DNA of 56,788 nucleotides from Actinomycetota bacterium (GTDB lineage Bacteria; Actinomycetota; Actinomycetes; S36-B12), in NCBI GenBank assembly GCA_009700485.1, contig WLLZ01000001.1:1-56788 (forward strand), read 5' to 3'. Position numbers and translations under genes: made by a program. This document shows, one piece after another, positions 1-8,201 of the stretch. Every line of letters starts with the position of its first letter. Position 1 is the first letter of the stretch. The notes beneath the pieces were generated by a model, which was not told where the DNA came from, did not search any database, and saw nothing but the letters and a program-made list of their open reading frames with translations.

Positions 1-234
1 GTCCAAATAATTGACGTCGAGCACATCACTGAGCATCTCTACACAAAAGGTCAGCCAGATCCCGATCTTGTCATCCGAACATCAGGTGAACAAAGGCTTT
101 CTGGATTTCTCCTCTGGCAAAGTGCGCACTCGGAGTTTTACTTCTGCGAGGCCTATTGGCCTGATTTTCGGCACGTTGACTTCCTGCGCGCCCTGCGCGC
201 CTATGCCGATCGGCAGCGCCGGTTCGGCGTTTAG
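1..234 (+). CDS. uppS: Isoprenyl transferase (undecaprenyl diphosphate synthase family), 3' end only
   Basis: The window opens inside this gene. The last 77 codons are read in frame 1 and end at a TAG. They contain the family's C-terminal signature: DPDLVIRTSGE, then RLSGFLLWQSAHSEFYF, where the Arg/Ser residues bind the isopentenyl diphosphate phosphates. The enzyme is a cytosolic cis-prenyltransferase that elongates allylic diphosphates with isopentenyl diphosphate to make the lipid carrier for peptidoglycan and polysaccharide precursors. The tail ends in a basic RQRRFGV, usual for the family. The N-terminal catalytic Asp region lies outside the window, so chain-length class cannot be judged. 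uppS upstream of phoH is a common actinobacterial arrangement. Confidence 0.93.
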   Translation, partial: VQIIDVEHITEHLYTKGQPDPDLVIRTSGEQRLSGFLLWQSAHSEFYFCEAYWPDFRHVDFLRALRAYADRQRRFGV

Positions 235-349
235 TTACCGGCGTGTCACCGCGCTGTGTCGCCTTTGTCCCTTTAGCGTCAGACTCGCGGGTTCGCAAGC
301 CGCGGACCCGTTTCCGCGCCAGGCCGCTTGCGGCCGCACAGGAGGCTTC

Positions 350-1663
350 GTGACCTCACCAAAGTCCAGCCCCGCTCGCCGCACTTATGTCCTTGATACT
401 TCAGTTTTATTGTCTGACCCCCGAGCGATGTTGCGTTTTGATGAGCATGACGTTGTCATACCGGTGGTGGTGATCATCGAGCTTGAGGCAAAACGCAGCC
501 ACCCAGAACTTGGTTACTTCGCGCGTAACGCACTTCGGCTACTCGATGACCTTCGCATTTCACATGGTCGACTCGATGCCCCGATGTCGGTTGGTGATTT
601 GGGCGGCACCTTGCGGGTCGAGCTCAACCACATTGATACTTCGGTACTGCCGACCGGTTTCCAACTAGGTGATAACGACACTCGCATTTTGGCAGTGGCG
701 CGTAGTTTGTCCAATGAAGGTAATGATGTTGTCCTTGTCAGCAAGGACCTTCCAATGCGGGTAAAGGCCTCAGCTGTTGGTCTGATGGCCGAGGAGTATC
801 GCGCGGAGTTGGTTGTTGAGACCGGCTTCACCGGAATGGCCGAGATTGACGTGGCAGCCACAGACATCGATCAACTTTATGAAGATTCAGTTATTGATCT
901 TGATGTAGCGCGCGACTTGGCTTGCCATACGGGTTTGGTGTTGATCTCTGACCGTGGTAGTGCACTTGGCCGCGTTACCGCAGATAAGCGCGTTCGCCTC
1001 GTTCGTGGTGATCGCGAAGCTTTCGGCTTACATGGGCGTAGCGCTGAGCAGCGCATAGCCTTGGATCTATTGCTTGATCCAGACATTGGGATCATCTCCT
1101 TGGGCGGGCGAGCCGGCACCGGTAAGAGTGCTTTGGCACTATGTGCCGGGCTCGAGGCGGTACTTGAGCGCCGTCAGCATCGAAAAGTCATCGTGTTCCG
1201 GCCGCTATTTGCAGTGGGCGGCCAAGAGCTTGGCTACCTACCGGGTAATGAGCAGGAGAAAATGTCACCTTGGGGGCAAGCGGTCTTTGACACCTTGGGC
1301 GCTGTGACCACCCAGGAAGTCGTGGAAGAGATTGTCGATCGAGGCATGCTTGAAGTCTTACCGCTAACCCATATCCGTGGTCGGTCGCTTCATGATGCTT
1401 TCGTGATTGTTGACGAAGCCCAATCCCTTGAGCGAAATGTGCTGTTGACCGTGCTTTCTCGGATAGGGCGTGATAGTCGGGTCATTCTCACTCACGATGT
1501 TGCGCAGCGCGACAACTTGCGGGTAGGTCGCCACGATGGGGTGGTTGCGGTTGTCGAGAAACTTAAGGGGCATCCACTATTTGCGCATGTGACTTTGACG
1601 AGGTCCGAGCGTTCACCAATAGCGGCTCTGGTTACCGAAATGCTCGAGAGTATTGACCTTTAA
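350..1663 (+). CDS. phoH: PIN-PhoH family ATPase/ribonuclease (PhoH2 type)
   Basis: 437 residues from the GTG at 350, chosen because an AGGAGG ribosome site (340-345) sits just upstream. The open frame runs further 5' but only through uppS antisense frames. Residues about 10-140 form a PIN RNase domain (YVLDTSVLLSDP, a conserved Glu in IIELEAKR, and later Asp residues). The C-terminal half is a PhoH ATPase with Walker A GRAGTGKSA near residue 255 and Walker B FVIVDEAQSL. Mycobacterial PhoH2 proteins with this fusion are reported as sequence-specific RNA helicase/ribonucleases. No antitoxin-like small ORF with its own ribosome site is seen just upstream, so it appears single. Function as an RNA-processing enzyme is inferred from family. 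Confidence 0.93.
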   Translation: MTSPKSSPARRTYVLDTSVLLSDPRAMLRFDEHDVVIPVVVIIELEAKRSHPELGYFARNALRLLDDLRISHGRLDAPMSVGDLGGTLRVELNHIDTSVLPTGFQLGDNDTRILAVARSLSNEGNDVVLVSKDLPMRVKASAVGLMAEEYRAELVVETGFTGMAEIDVAATDIDQLYEDSVIDLDVARDLACHTGLVLISDRGSALGRVTADKRVRLVRGDREAFGLHGRSAEQRIALDLLLDPDIGIISLGGRAGTGKSALALCAGLEAVLERRQHRKVIVFRPLFAVGGQELGYLPGNEQEKMSPWGQAVFDTLGAVTTQEVVEEIVDRGMLEVLPLTHIRGRSLHDAFVIVDEAQSLERNVLLTVLSRIGRDSRVILTHDVAQRDNLRVGRHDGVVAVVEKLKGHPLFAHVTLTRSERSPIAALVTEMLESIDL

Positions 1664-1689
1664 ATTGCTGTGAGCTCTGGTGCCCGGCT

Positions 1690-1836
1690 CAAGTACGCGG
1701 ATGCGGGCGGGGTGCCCAGTTGTGAGACCGCTCCGCCAGGGGGCGGTCACGGGGATAATCCGGTAGCTGGGTTGTGGTTATCAGTGTGATCCCCGTCACT
1801 CGCCTCACTGGCTGCACACCGGAAGCACGTGGAAGA
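1690..1836 (+). promoter_or_regulatory. Probable cyclic-di-AMP (ydaO-yuaA) riboswitch
   Basis: The leader before the secreted lysozyme-like gene carries ydaO-type elements in order. There is a GACCGC/GCGGTC hairpin (1726-1731/1743-1748), then GGTCACGGGGATAATCC, resembling the conserved GGGGtgAATCC block. ACGGGGAT (1750-1757) pairs perfectly with ATCCCCGT (1789-1796). Next comes CCCCGTCACTCGCCTCACTG, resembling CCCGACAGCTNACCTCG, and finally CACCGGAAGC..GGAAG. In actinomycetes this class controls genes for cell-wall hydrolases such as Rpf proteins, and the downstream gene fits. The match is by eye. Several consensus positions differ, so boundaries and identity are provisional. Confidence 0.5.
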
Positions 1837-1857
1837 TTCACACCTATGACCGTTTTG

Positions 1858-1871
1858 CCCCTATTTAGGGG
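1858..1871 (+). terminator. Short hairpin, possible riboswitch expression platform
   Basis: CCCCTATTTAGGGG is a self-complementary 14-mer directly downstream of the putative riboswitch aptamer and about 90 bases before the start codon. It has no following T-run, so it would be a weak or Rho-assisted stop, or simply a stem that alternative folding could disrupt. Role inferred from position only. Confidence 0.25.
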
Positions 1872-1959
1872 TGAGATCTACCACCTCGGGTGAACGTGAC
1901 AGTTTGGCGATCACAGGGCACGGTAGAGCCTAGACATTGGTTATCGAACTGATCGGCGG

Positions 1960-2514
1960 GTGAATATGCGAGGGAACAGGATCGGTGTGCTGGGAGTTGC
2001 AGTGGCGATGACGCTCGCACTCTTGGTTTCCGGGCCCGTAGCAATGGCCGCAGATGCGCCAACAGGTGACGGCCAGGATCAACCAGCATCTTCAGACCGC
2101 GAGCGGATCGAGTTGGCTTTAGCGCGAGGCGATTTCAAGGCCGCAGATCGTCACGGCTTAATCGTCAGTCTGTATCAGGGCAAATGGTTCATGCCCAAAC
2201 GCGAGAAGGTGCGTCGATGCATCGTAAAACGTGAGAGTGGCGCTAACTACCGGGCCGTCAGCGCCGGCGGCCGCTACCGCGGCGCGTACCAGATGAGTAG
2301 GCGTCTAGCTGTTGGCGCGTCGTGGATGATGCAGCGCGAAGTCCGCAAAGGACTTGGTGCCGAGGCCGAGAAAATTGTTATCGCCTTACGAAAGAAGCCC
2401 ACCCAGCAGTGGAACCGTTACTGGCAAGATCGAGCTTTTTGGACCATCTGGCGCCACGGTAAGGGCAAGAGCCACTGGCGCGGAGGCGCCCATGGTTGCA
2501 TGAATCGCCGGTAA
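1960..2514 (+). CDS. Secreted lysozyme/transglycosylase-like protein
   Basis: 184 residues from GTG 1960 (ATG 1966 is the alternative; neither has a strong ribosome site). Residues 1-31 are a Sec signal peptide with a hydrophobic core and an AMA-AD cleavage site. After a polar linker, residues about 75-180 carry a lysozyme-like pattern: CIVKRESGANYRAV with candidate catalytic Glu92, then GGRYRGAYQM, the helix and glycine-rich loop arrangement seen in Rpf and transglycosylase-like domains. A C-terminal Cys in GAHGC could pair with Cys87. It probably cleaves peptidoglycan outside the cell. The upstream leader looks like a cyclic-di-AMP riboswitch, which often governs such hydrolases. It abuts the convergent fumarase gene with no gap. 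Confidence 0.75.
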   Translation: MNMRGNRIGVLGVAVAMTLALLVSGPVAMAADAPTGDGQDQPASSDRERIELALARGDFKAADRHGLIVSLYQGKWFMPKREKVRRCIVKRESGANYRAVSAGGRYRGAYQMSRRLAVGASWMMQREVRKGLGAEAEKIVIALRKKPTQQWNRYWQDRAFWTIWRHGKGKSHWRGGAHGCMNRR

Positions 2515-4176
2515 TTACTTCGGGGGCCCGACCGGGATACGCGCCGAAATGGGCCGCATGGTCTCGGCGAAGAAGTCATTACCTTTATCGTCGACAACAA
2601 CAAAGGCGGGGAAGTCAACAACCTCGATCCGCCAAACGGCTTCCATGCCGAGCTCAGGGAAGTCGAGTACTTCAACTTTGGTGATGTTGTCCTGTGCTAG
2701 GCGCGCGGCCGGCCCACCAATTGACCCGAGATAAAACCCTCCGTTGGCCTTGCAGGCTTCGGTAACGGCTTTACTTCTATTGCCCTTCGCAAGCATGACG
2801 AATGAGCCACCGGCTTTCTGGAAAAGGTCGACATACCCATCCATGCGGCCGGCAGTTGTTGGCCCGAATGAACCCGACGCGTAGCCTTCGGGAGTCTTTG
2901 CTGGACCCGCGTAGTAGACCGCGTGATTCCTGAAATAGTCAGGCAGTGGTTCGCCGCGATCAAGCATTGATTTAATTCGTGCGTGTGCTAAATCGCGCGC
3001 CACAATCAAGGAGCCGGTGAGCGATACCCGAGTTTTGACCGGGAGTGCATGTAGTTGCGCCCGTAACTCATCCATTGGCACATCAAGATTAATTCGCACG
3101 ACTTCGTTGTCGAGCGCCTTCTCCTCGATTTCTGGTAGGTAATGCGCTGGCTCACGTTCAAGTTCCTCAAGGAACACCCCTTCGGGGGTAATCTTTGCCA
3201 ATGCTTGGCGATCAGCTGAACAGGAAACAGCAATTGCGACCGGGCACGAAGCTCCATGTCGGGGCAGACGAATAACTCTGACGTCGTGACAGAAATACTT
3301 ACCGCCGAATTGCGCCCCGATCCCGAACTCCTGGGTCATCTTCCAGATCTCCTGCTCCATCGCAAGATCACGGAAACCATGGCCGGTAGGTGAACCGTGG
3401 ACGGGCAGGGAGTCGTAGTAGCGGGCGCTCGCATACTTCGCGGTCTTGACCGCAAACTCTGCGCTAGTGCCACCGACAACAACCGCCAGGTGATACGGCG
3501 GGCAGGCGGCGGTGCCGATACTGCGGAGTTTCTCATCGAGGAAAGTTGCAAAGGACTCTGGATTTAATAAGGCGGCCGTTTCTTGATACAGAAAACTCTT
3601 ATTCGCGCTACCGCCACCTTTGGCCATGAAAAGAAACTCGTAGGAGGTTTCGTGGCCGGCATGATCATTTGCATAAATCTCGATTTGGGCGGGGAGATTG
3701 TTTCCCGTATTGCGTTCCTCCCACATGGTTATTGGCGCCAGTTGGGAGTAACGCAAGTTCAGTTTTTGGAAAGCGTCGAAGATGCCAGCCGAGATGTTCT
3801 CGGCATCCTCCCCGGTGGTCCACACGTTTTTACCGCGCTTACCCATGACAATCGCGGTGCCGGTGTCCTGGCACATTGGTAGTACTCCGCCGGCTGCAAT
3901 ATTTGCATTTTTGAGGAGATCCAAGGCGACGAAACGGTCATTGGGACTGGCTTCCGGGTCCTTCAAAATCGACGCAAGTTGCTCGAGGTGCCCGGGGCGG
4001 AGCAGGTGCGAAATATCCTTTATGGCTTCAAACGCCAGGAGTCGAAGGGCCCCAGGCTCAACTTGCAAGAAGGTACGACCGTCGGCCGACACCGTAGAAA
4101 CACCCTCAGGCGTAATGAGCCGGTATTTGGTGGTGTCCTCGCCGATGGGCAAGAGGTCTTGGTACTGAAAGTCCAT
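2515..4176 (-). CDS. fum: Class I fumarate hydratase (iron-sulfur type)
   Basis: 553 residues from the ATG ending at 4176, four bases after the glpX stop; a GTG at 4221 would add 15 residues overlapping glpX. The protein interconverts fumarate and malate in the TCA cycle. Class I identity is shown by full length and three cluster cysteines in LPMCQDTGT, GTAACPPYHLA and GASCPVAIAVSCSAD, plus the C-terminal beta domain with SGSFGPTTAGRMD and GGFYLGSIGGPAA. This is an oxygen-sensitive [4Fe-4S] enzyme unrelated to FumC. The open frame extends 5' to 4515 but the added segment is antisense-like glpX sequence and should be ignored. Probably cotranscribed after glpX, an arrangement also found in mycobacteria. 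Confidence 0.95.
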   Translation of the reverse strand: MDFQYQDLLPIGEDTTKYRLITPEGVSTVSADGRTFLQVEPGALRLLAFEAIKDISHLLRPGHLEQLASILKDPEASPNDRFVALDLLKNANIAAGGVLPMCQDTGTAIVMGKRGKNVWTTGEDAENISAGIFDAFQKLNLRYSQLAPITMWEERNTGNNLPAQIEIYANDHAGHETSYEFLFMAKGGGSANKSFLYQETAALLNPESFATFLDEKLRSIGTAACPPYHLAVVVGGTSAEFAVKTAKYASARYYDSLPVHGSPTGHGFRDLAMEQEIWKMTQEFGIGAQFGGKYFCHDVRVIRLPRHGASCPVAIAVSCSADRQALAKITPEGVFLEELEREPAHYLPEIEEKALDNEVVRINLDVPMDELRAQLHALPVKTRVSLTGSLIVARDLAHARIKSMLDRGEPLPDYFRNHAVYYAGPAKTPEGYASGSFGPTTAGRMDGYVDLFQKAGGSFVMLAKGNRSKAVTEACKANGGFYLGSIGGPAARLAQDNITKVEVLDFPELGMEAVWRIEVVDFPAFVVVDDKGNDFFAETMRPISARIPVGPPK

Positions 4177-4180
4177 GCCC

Positions 4181-5194
4181 TCAGCGTAGACCTGCGCTCC
4201 TTGGAGGTTTGGGGTGCTCACACTGTAATTCGCGGATGGTGCCGCTCTTGCTGCGCATGACGATCGAGTGGGTGGTCGGGCCGTCTGGGCCGAAGTGGAC
4301 GCCGCGGAGTAGATCCCCATCAGTGATGCCCGTTGCGCAGAAGAAGATGTTGTCTCCGGTGACCAGATCATCGGTTGTAAGTACCCGGTCAAGATCGTGG
4401 CCGGCATCAAGGGCATTGCGGCGCTCAGCGTCATCGCGCGGCCAAAGGCGAGCCTGAATTGTGCCGCCGAGGCAAGCCATTGCGCAGGCCGCGATGATTC
4501 CTTCGGGAGTGCCACCTATCCCGGCGAGCAGATCAACACCGGTACCTGGTCGCGCGGCCATAATGGCGCCGGCTACGTCGCCGTCGGTAATGAATTTGAT
4601 TCGGGCACCCGCCTTGCGGACATCGTCCACCAGTTTATCGTGCCTCGGGCGATCAAGTATGCAAACGGTCAAGTCTGCGACGCTCTCACCTTTGCGCTTT
4701 GCTAACTGTTCTAGGTTCCAGGCGATGGGAGCGGTGATGTCGATTACATCGCCGCATTGGGGGCCGACCACGAGCTTGTCCATATAGAAGACTGCACTTG
4801 GGTCAAACATGGCCCCGCGCTCTGCCACGGCGATAACCGCGATGGCATTGGGCATCCCTTTAGCCGCCAAAGTGGTGCCATCGATTGGGTCAACCGCAAC
4901 ATCGGCTTCAGGGCCGGTGCCATCGCCCACGCGCTCACCGTTGAAAAGCATCGGGGCATCATCTTTTTCACCTTCTCCGATGACGACGACGCCGTTCATC
5001 GACACACTTCCGATCAAGGAGCGCATAGCGTTCACGGCTGCGGCGTCGGCGCCATTTTTATCTCCTCGACCGACCCACCTGGCGGCGGCTATAGCCGCCG
5101 TCTCGGTAACGCGCACCAATTCCAATGCAAGGTTGCGGTCAGGTACTTCGCCGCCAGTTACCAAGGGGCTCGGACCTCTCATTTTGGGCTCCAC
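4181..5194 (-). CDS. glpX: Fructose-1,6-bisphosphatase class II
   Basis: 337 residues, ATG start. It hydrolyses fructose 1,6-bisphosphate to fructose 6-phosphate, the committed gluconeogenic step, in the cytosol. Diagnostic class II motifs are present: GEGEKDDAPML (metal-binding Glu/Asp), DPIDGTT (phosphatase metal site) and GGTPEGIIAACAM. Length matches GlpX proteins (about 330-340). It is first of a two-gene unit with fumarase on the minus strand and divergent from a DUF4245 gene, which is the usual actinobacterial neighbourhood. The last residues (about PKPPRSAGLR) are variable in the family. Confidence 0.96.
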   Translation of the reverse strand: MEPKMRGPSPLVTGGEVPDRNLALELVRVTETAAIAAARWVGRGDKNGADAAAVNAMRSLIGSVSMNGVVVIGEGEKDDAPMLFNGERVGDGTGPEADVAVDPIDGTTLAAKGMPNAIAVIAVAERGAMFDPSAVFYMDKLVVGPQCGDVIDITAPIAWNLEQLAKRKGESVADLTVCILDRPRHDKLVDDVRKAGARIKFITDGDVAGAIMAARPGTGVDLLAGIGGTPEGIIAACAMACLGGTIQARLWPRDDAERRNALDAGHDLDRVLTTDDLVTGDNIFFCATGITDGDLLRGVHFGPDGPTTHSIVMRSKSGTIRELQCEHPKPPRSAGLR

Positions 5195-5257
5195 GCGGTG
5201 AGCCTAGCGGTTTGGCACGGTGCGTTCGCGCCTTAAGTGTGAATGCAGCATCATTAA

Positions 5258-5806
5258 GTGGTGACCACCCCTAAGCCAACCGGACGACCCACTGCACGGA
5301 TGCGCCAAACCGTGGGAGACATGGTTCGGTCGATGGGTTTGGTGCTGGCCCTGATCGCGGTAATTTTGCTGGTAACCCTCCGGCCGCAACCGGATGCGGT
5401 CAAATTGGTGGACCCGACCCAGGTGCTAATCGCCGCCAGGGCACTGGCGCCCTTTACGGTCGAGATTCCCGAGGGCCTAGCGGGTTATCAGGTGACCAGT
5501 GCGAGGTGGCAGGAGACTTCGGCGTCGGATGGTGATCTAGTACTGCACCTCGGTTACGTGACCCCGGGTACTGAGTATGTGCAGTTTAGCCAATCTGCAG
5601 CTGACAACCTGAAATTCATTGATGAGCAAACATCCGGTGGAATTGCGACTGATCAACTCACGCTGGCCGGCCAGACCTGGCAGCATTACGAATCCCCTGA
5701 ACGTCGGTCATTGGTTCGCACGGTAAACGGGGTAACCACGGTAATCAGTGGCACCGCCACCCAAGGCGAACTTGAGCGAGTTGCGAGCTCGTTGACCGCT
5801 GGCTAG
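5258..5806 (+). CDS. DUF4245 family membrane-anchored protein
   Basis: 182 residues beginning at tandem GTG codons 5258/5261. A basic N-terminus is followed by one transmembrane helix at about residues 27-46 (GLVLALIAVILLVTL). The remainder (about 47-182) is extracytoplasmic, with the family's pattern of paired beta segments (LHLGYVTPGTEYVQFSQS and QTWQHYESPERRSLVR). Function is unknown; conserved next to glpX in actinomycetes, divergently transcribed as here. Its stop overlaps the end of convergent xseB by four bases. Confidence 0.8.
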   Translation: MVTTPKPTGRPTARMRQTVGDMVRSMGLVLALIAVILLVTLRPQPDAVKLVDPTQVLIAARALAPFTVEIPEGLAGYQVTSARWQETSASDGDLVLHLGYVTPGTEYVQFSQSAADNLKFIDEQTSGGIATDQLTLAGQTWQHYESPERRSLVRTVNGVTTVISGTATQGELERVASSLTAG

Positions 5807-6015
5807 TCGGGAGCCTTCGCTTGTTCGAGTCGGGCGCGAGTGGTGTCGAGCCAGCCTTGACACACAGCTGCCAGCGCTTCGCCGCGTTCCCAGAGTGCTA
5901 ATGACTCTTCCAGGGTGAGCCCCCCGGCCTCGAGTTGCTGCACGATCTTCGCGAGTTCATCACGTGAGGCTTCAAAACTTGGGATTTGGCCTTCACCTTG
6001 TTTTTTTGCGGTCAT
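5803..6015 (-). CDS. xseB: Exodeoxyribonuclease VII small subunit
   Basis: 70 residues, normal for the family. The protein is an all-helical pair of antiparallel helices that wraps the long coiled coil of XseA; the motif FEASRDELAKIVQQLEAGG and LTLEESLALWERGEAL is diagnostic. Together the subunits degrade single-stranded DNA into oligonucleotides during repair. The start codon overlaps the xseA stop by four bases (ATGA), indicating translational coupling. The 3' end overlaps the convergent DUF4245 gene by four bases. Confidence 0.95.
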   Translation of the reverse strand: MTAKKQGEGQIPSFEASRDELAKIVQQLEAGGLTLEESLALWERGEALAAVCQGWLDTTRARLEQAKAPD

Positions 6016-7160
6016 CGGGTCTCCTTAATTCGGGTCGCGGCGAAGCGCCCCTTGGCTAAGCGGATGTCGACGATTTGCTCGTCCTTTACTTGCGATTCAT
6101 CACGAACAATCGAACCGTCACCGGCAAGGACGATTGCGTACCCACGATCAAGGGTTGCCGCTGGGGATAGTGAACGAACCTGTGCGGCGAGGTGCGCTAC
6201 CTGAGCTGCCGATCGTTCAACGATATGGCTAATCACCGTGGTCATCCGGCGGCGGTGGTCGCGAATTTGCGTCGCTTCGCGTTCGAAATGATTTGCCACC
6301 GACACTCTTGCGCGATTGCGCAGCCCATTAACTATCGACTCCTGCTCAACGAGTGAGGGCACTACCCGTTTGGCGGCATCGGTTGGGGTTGATGCGCGGA
6401 GGTCTGAGACGAAATCCAAGAGTGGAGCGTCTTGCTCGTGGCCGATGGCACTGACAATTGGGGTGCGGCAATCGCTGACCGCTCGAACCAAGCTCTCATT
6501 GCTAAATGGGAGTAGGTCTTCGACGCTGCCGCCGCCGCGAGTGATGATGATTACGTCAACCTCTGCAACTGCCTCAAGTTCTTGTAGAGCGCCGATCACC
6601 TCGGGTACGCATTGCATACCTTGCACCGCGACTTCGCGAATCTCGAATTCGATACCGGGCCAACGTTCTGAGGCGTTAACCGTGACATCGTGCATCGCGG
6701 CGCTTCCGCGTCCGCAAATTAGTCCAATTTTACGGGGCAGGAACGGCAGCGGTTGCTTCCGCTCCGCTGCGAACAGCCCCTCGGCGGCGAGCATGGCGCG
6801 CAGGCGCTCGAGTTGGGCGAGGAGGTCTCCGATCCCGACGGCGCGAATTTGTTTGGCGCGAAACTGCAAGCTGCCCTTGCCGGTGTAGTACTCCGGCTGC
6901 GCGAACACGATTATCCGTTGCCCGGCTGCTACCGGTGGCTCCACCGCCCCGAGTACTTTCGCGTCGGCCACGATGGTGATCGACATCTCGACGTCGGGGT
7001 CGCGCAATGTCAAATAGAACTGCCGGGCGCCAGGGCGCGGGCGGTACTCGGCGACCTGGCCATCGATCCAGATCGCGCCTAGGCGCCCAACCCACTCAGC
7101 AACCGCCCGCGAGACAGTGCGGACCGCCGCCGGTTCCTCCGGGGTGGTCTGAAGTGCCAT
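6012..7160 (-). CDS. xseA: Exodeoxyribonuclease VII large subunit
   Basis: 382 residues. An N-terminal OB-fold (IWIDGQVAEYRP, then FYLTLRDPDVEM) is followed by the catalytic domain with GLICGRGSAAMHDV, IIITRGGGSVEDLLPFSNE and SAIGHEQDAPLLDFVSD, then a helical segment (about 270-340) that binds XseB and a C-terminal TLDRGYAIVL beta domain. Slightly shorter than E. coli XseA but typical for actinomycetes. Its start is 61 bases from the divergent ispH start, so the two promoters share that spacer. Coupled to xseB downstream. Confidence 0.96.
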   Translation of the reverse strand: MALQTTPEEPAAVRTVSRAVAEWVGRLGAIWIDGQVAEYRPRPGARQFYLTLRDPDVEMSITIVADAKVLGAVEPPVAAGQRIIVFAQPEYYTGKGSLQFRAKQIRAVGIGDLLAQLERLRAMLAAEGLFAAERKQPLPFLPRKIGLICGRGSAAMHDVTVNASERWPGIEFEIREVAVQGMQCVPEVIGALQELEAVAEVDVIIITRGGGSVEDLLPFSNESLVRAVSDCRTPIVSAIGHEQDAPLLDFVSDLRASTPTDAAKRVVPSLVEQESIVNGLRNRARVSVANHFEREATQIRDHRRRMTTVISHIVERSAAQVAHLAAQVRSLSPAATLDRGYAIVLAGDGSIVRDESQVKDEQIVDIRLAKGRFAATRIKETR

Positions 7161-7221
7161 TTGGCCTCCTTTGCCAGCAGCAGCCTAAGCAGGGTTAGCC
7201 GCGGCCTCGTACGATGGAGGG

Positions 7222-8193
7222 GTGGATAACCCGACGAAGAAGATTCTGCTGGCGTCCCCACGCGGCTATTGCGCCGGTGTCGACCGCGCGGTGGTGACCG
7301 TCGAAAAGGCGCTTGAACTCTACGGACCCCCGGTTTATGTGCGTAAGGAGATCGTTCACAACAAGCATGTTGTCCAAGATCTTCAAGGGCGCGGTGCCAT
7401 CTTCGTTGATGAGTTGGATGAAGTGCCCGAGGGCTCGACCGTGGTTTTCTCGGCGCACGGGGTAGCACCGAGTGTGCATGTAGAAGCCGCTGAGCGGGAT
7501 TTGAAAGCCATTGATGCCACCTGCCCACTAGTTACAAAGGTGCATGCCGAAGTCAAGCGGTTCGCCAACGAAGGTTTTCAAATCCTGTTAGTCGGACACA
7601 ATGATCACGAGGAGGTCGTAGGTACGGCCGGTGAAGCCCCTGACGTCATCACGGTGGTGCAAGACGCGAACGAGGCAGCCACTGTCGAGGTGGCCGATTC
7701 ATCCAAGTTGATCTGGCTTTCGCAAACAACATTATCCGTTGACGAAGCCATGGCGACCGTCGACGTTTTGAAGTCAAGGTTTCCGAATTTACTTAGCCCA
7801 CCGAGTGACGATATTTGCTACGCCACTCAAAATCGCCAGCTAGCCGTAAAAGCTATGGCTGAACAATGTGATGTTGTCATTGTTGTTGGATCTGTGAACT
7901 CTTCGAATTCAGTGCGCCTCGTCGAGGTCGCCTTGGATGCAGGTGCCAAGAATTCGTATCGGGTTGATGATGCGTCTGAGTTGCAGGAGGAGTGGTTCAC
8001 CGCAACAAGTACCGTCGGAGTTACCAGCGGTGCTTCGGTACCTGAGCAACTGGTGGAAGAAGTGCTGGCCTGGCTGGCCGAACGCGGGTATGGGTCGGTT
8101 GAAGTAGTGAAAACCGCCGAAGAGACTTTGATCTTCTCGTTGCCGCCGGAGTTGCGTCGCGATATTAAAGCGGCTCAGCAAGCAAAAGCCTGA
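7222..8193 (+). CDS. ispH: 4-hydroxy-3-methylbut-2-enyl diphosphate reductase
   Basis: 323 residues from GTG 7222. This iron-sulfur enzyme performs the last step of the MEP pathway, making IPP and DMAPP, and so feeds UppS and MenA encoded in the same window. The three cluster cysteines are in PRGYCAGVDRA, DATCPLVTKVH and DDICYATQNRQ; the substrate-binding His residues lie in IVHNKHVV and SAHGVAPS, and the SVNSSNSVRLVEVA motif is present. A GGAGG sits almost directly against the GTG (7216-7220), closer than optimal, so initiation efficiency may be low. Start agrees with homologue lengths. Confidence 0.96.
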   Translation: MDNPTKKILLASPRGYCAGVDRAVVTVEKALELYGPPVYVRKEIVHNKHVVQDLQGRGAIFVDELDEVPEGSTVVFSAHGVAPSVHVEAAERDLKAIDATCPLVTKVHAEVKRFANEGFQILLVGHNDHEEVVGTAGEAPDVITVVQDANEAATVEVADSSKLIWLSQTTLSVDEAMATVDVLKSRFPNLLSPPSDDICYATQNRQLAVKAMAEQCDVVIVVGSVNSSNSVRLVEVALDAGAKNSYRVDDASELQEEWFTATSTVGVTSGASVPEQLVEEVLAWLAERGYGSVEVVKTAEETLIFSLPPELRRDIKAAQQAKA

Positions 8194-8201
8194 TAGATAA
8201 A

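Noticed and set aside
11..349. N-terminal extension of the PhoH protein
   Set aside because: The frame runs through the uppS coding end in another frame, and a clear ribosome site marks the GTG at 350.
6316..6888. 190-residue plus-strand ORF inside xseA
   Set aside because: Antisense shadow of a clear XseA coding region; low-complexity Ser/Arg composition and no homology.
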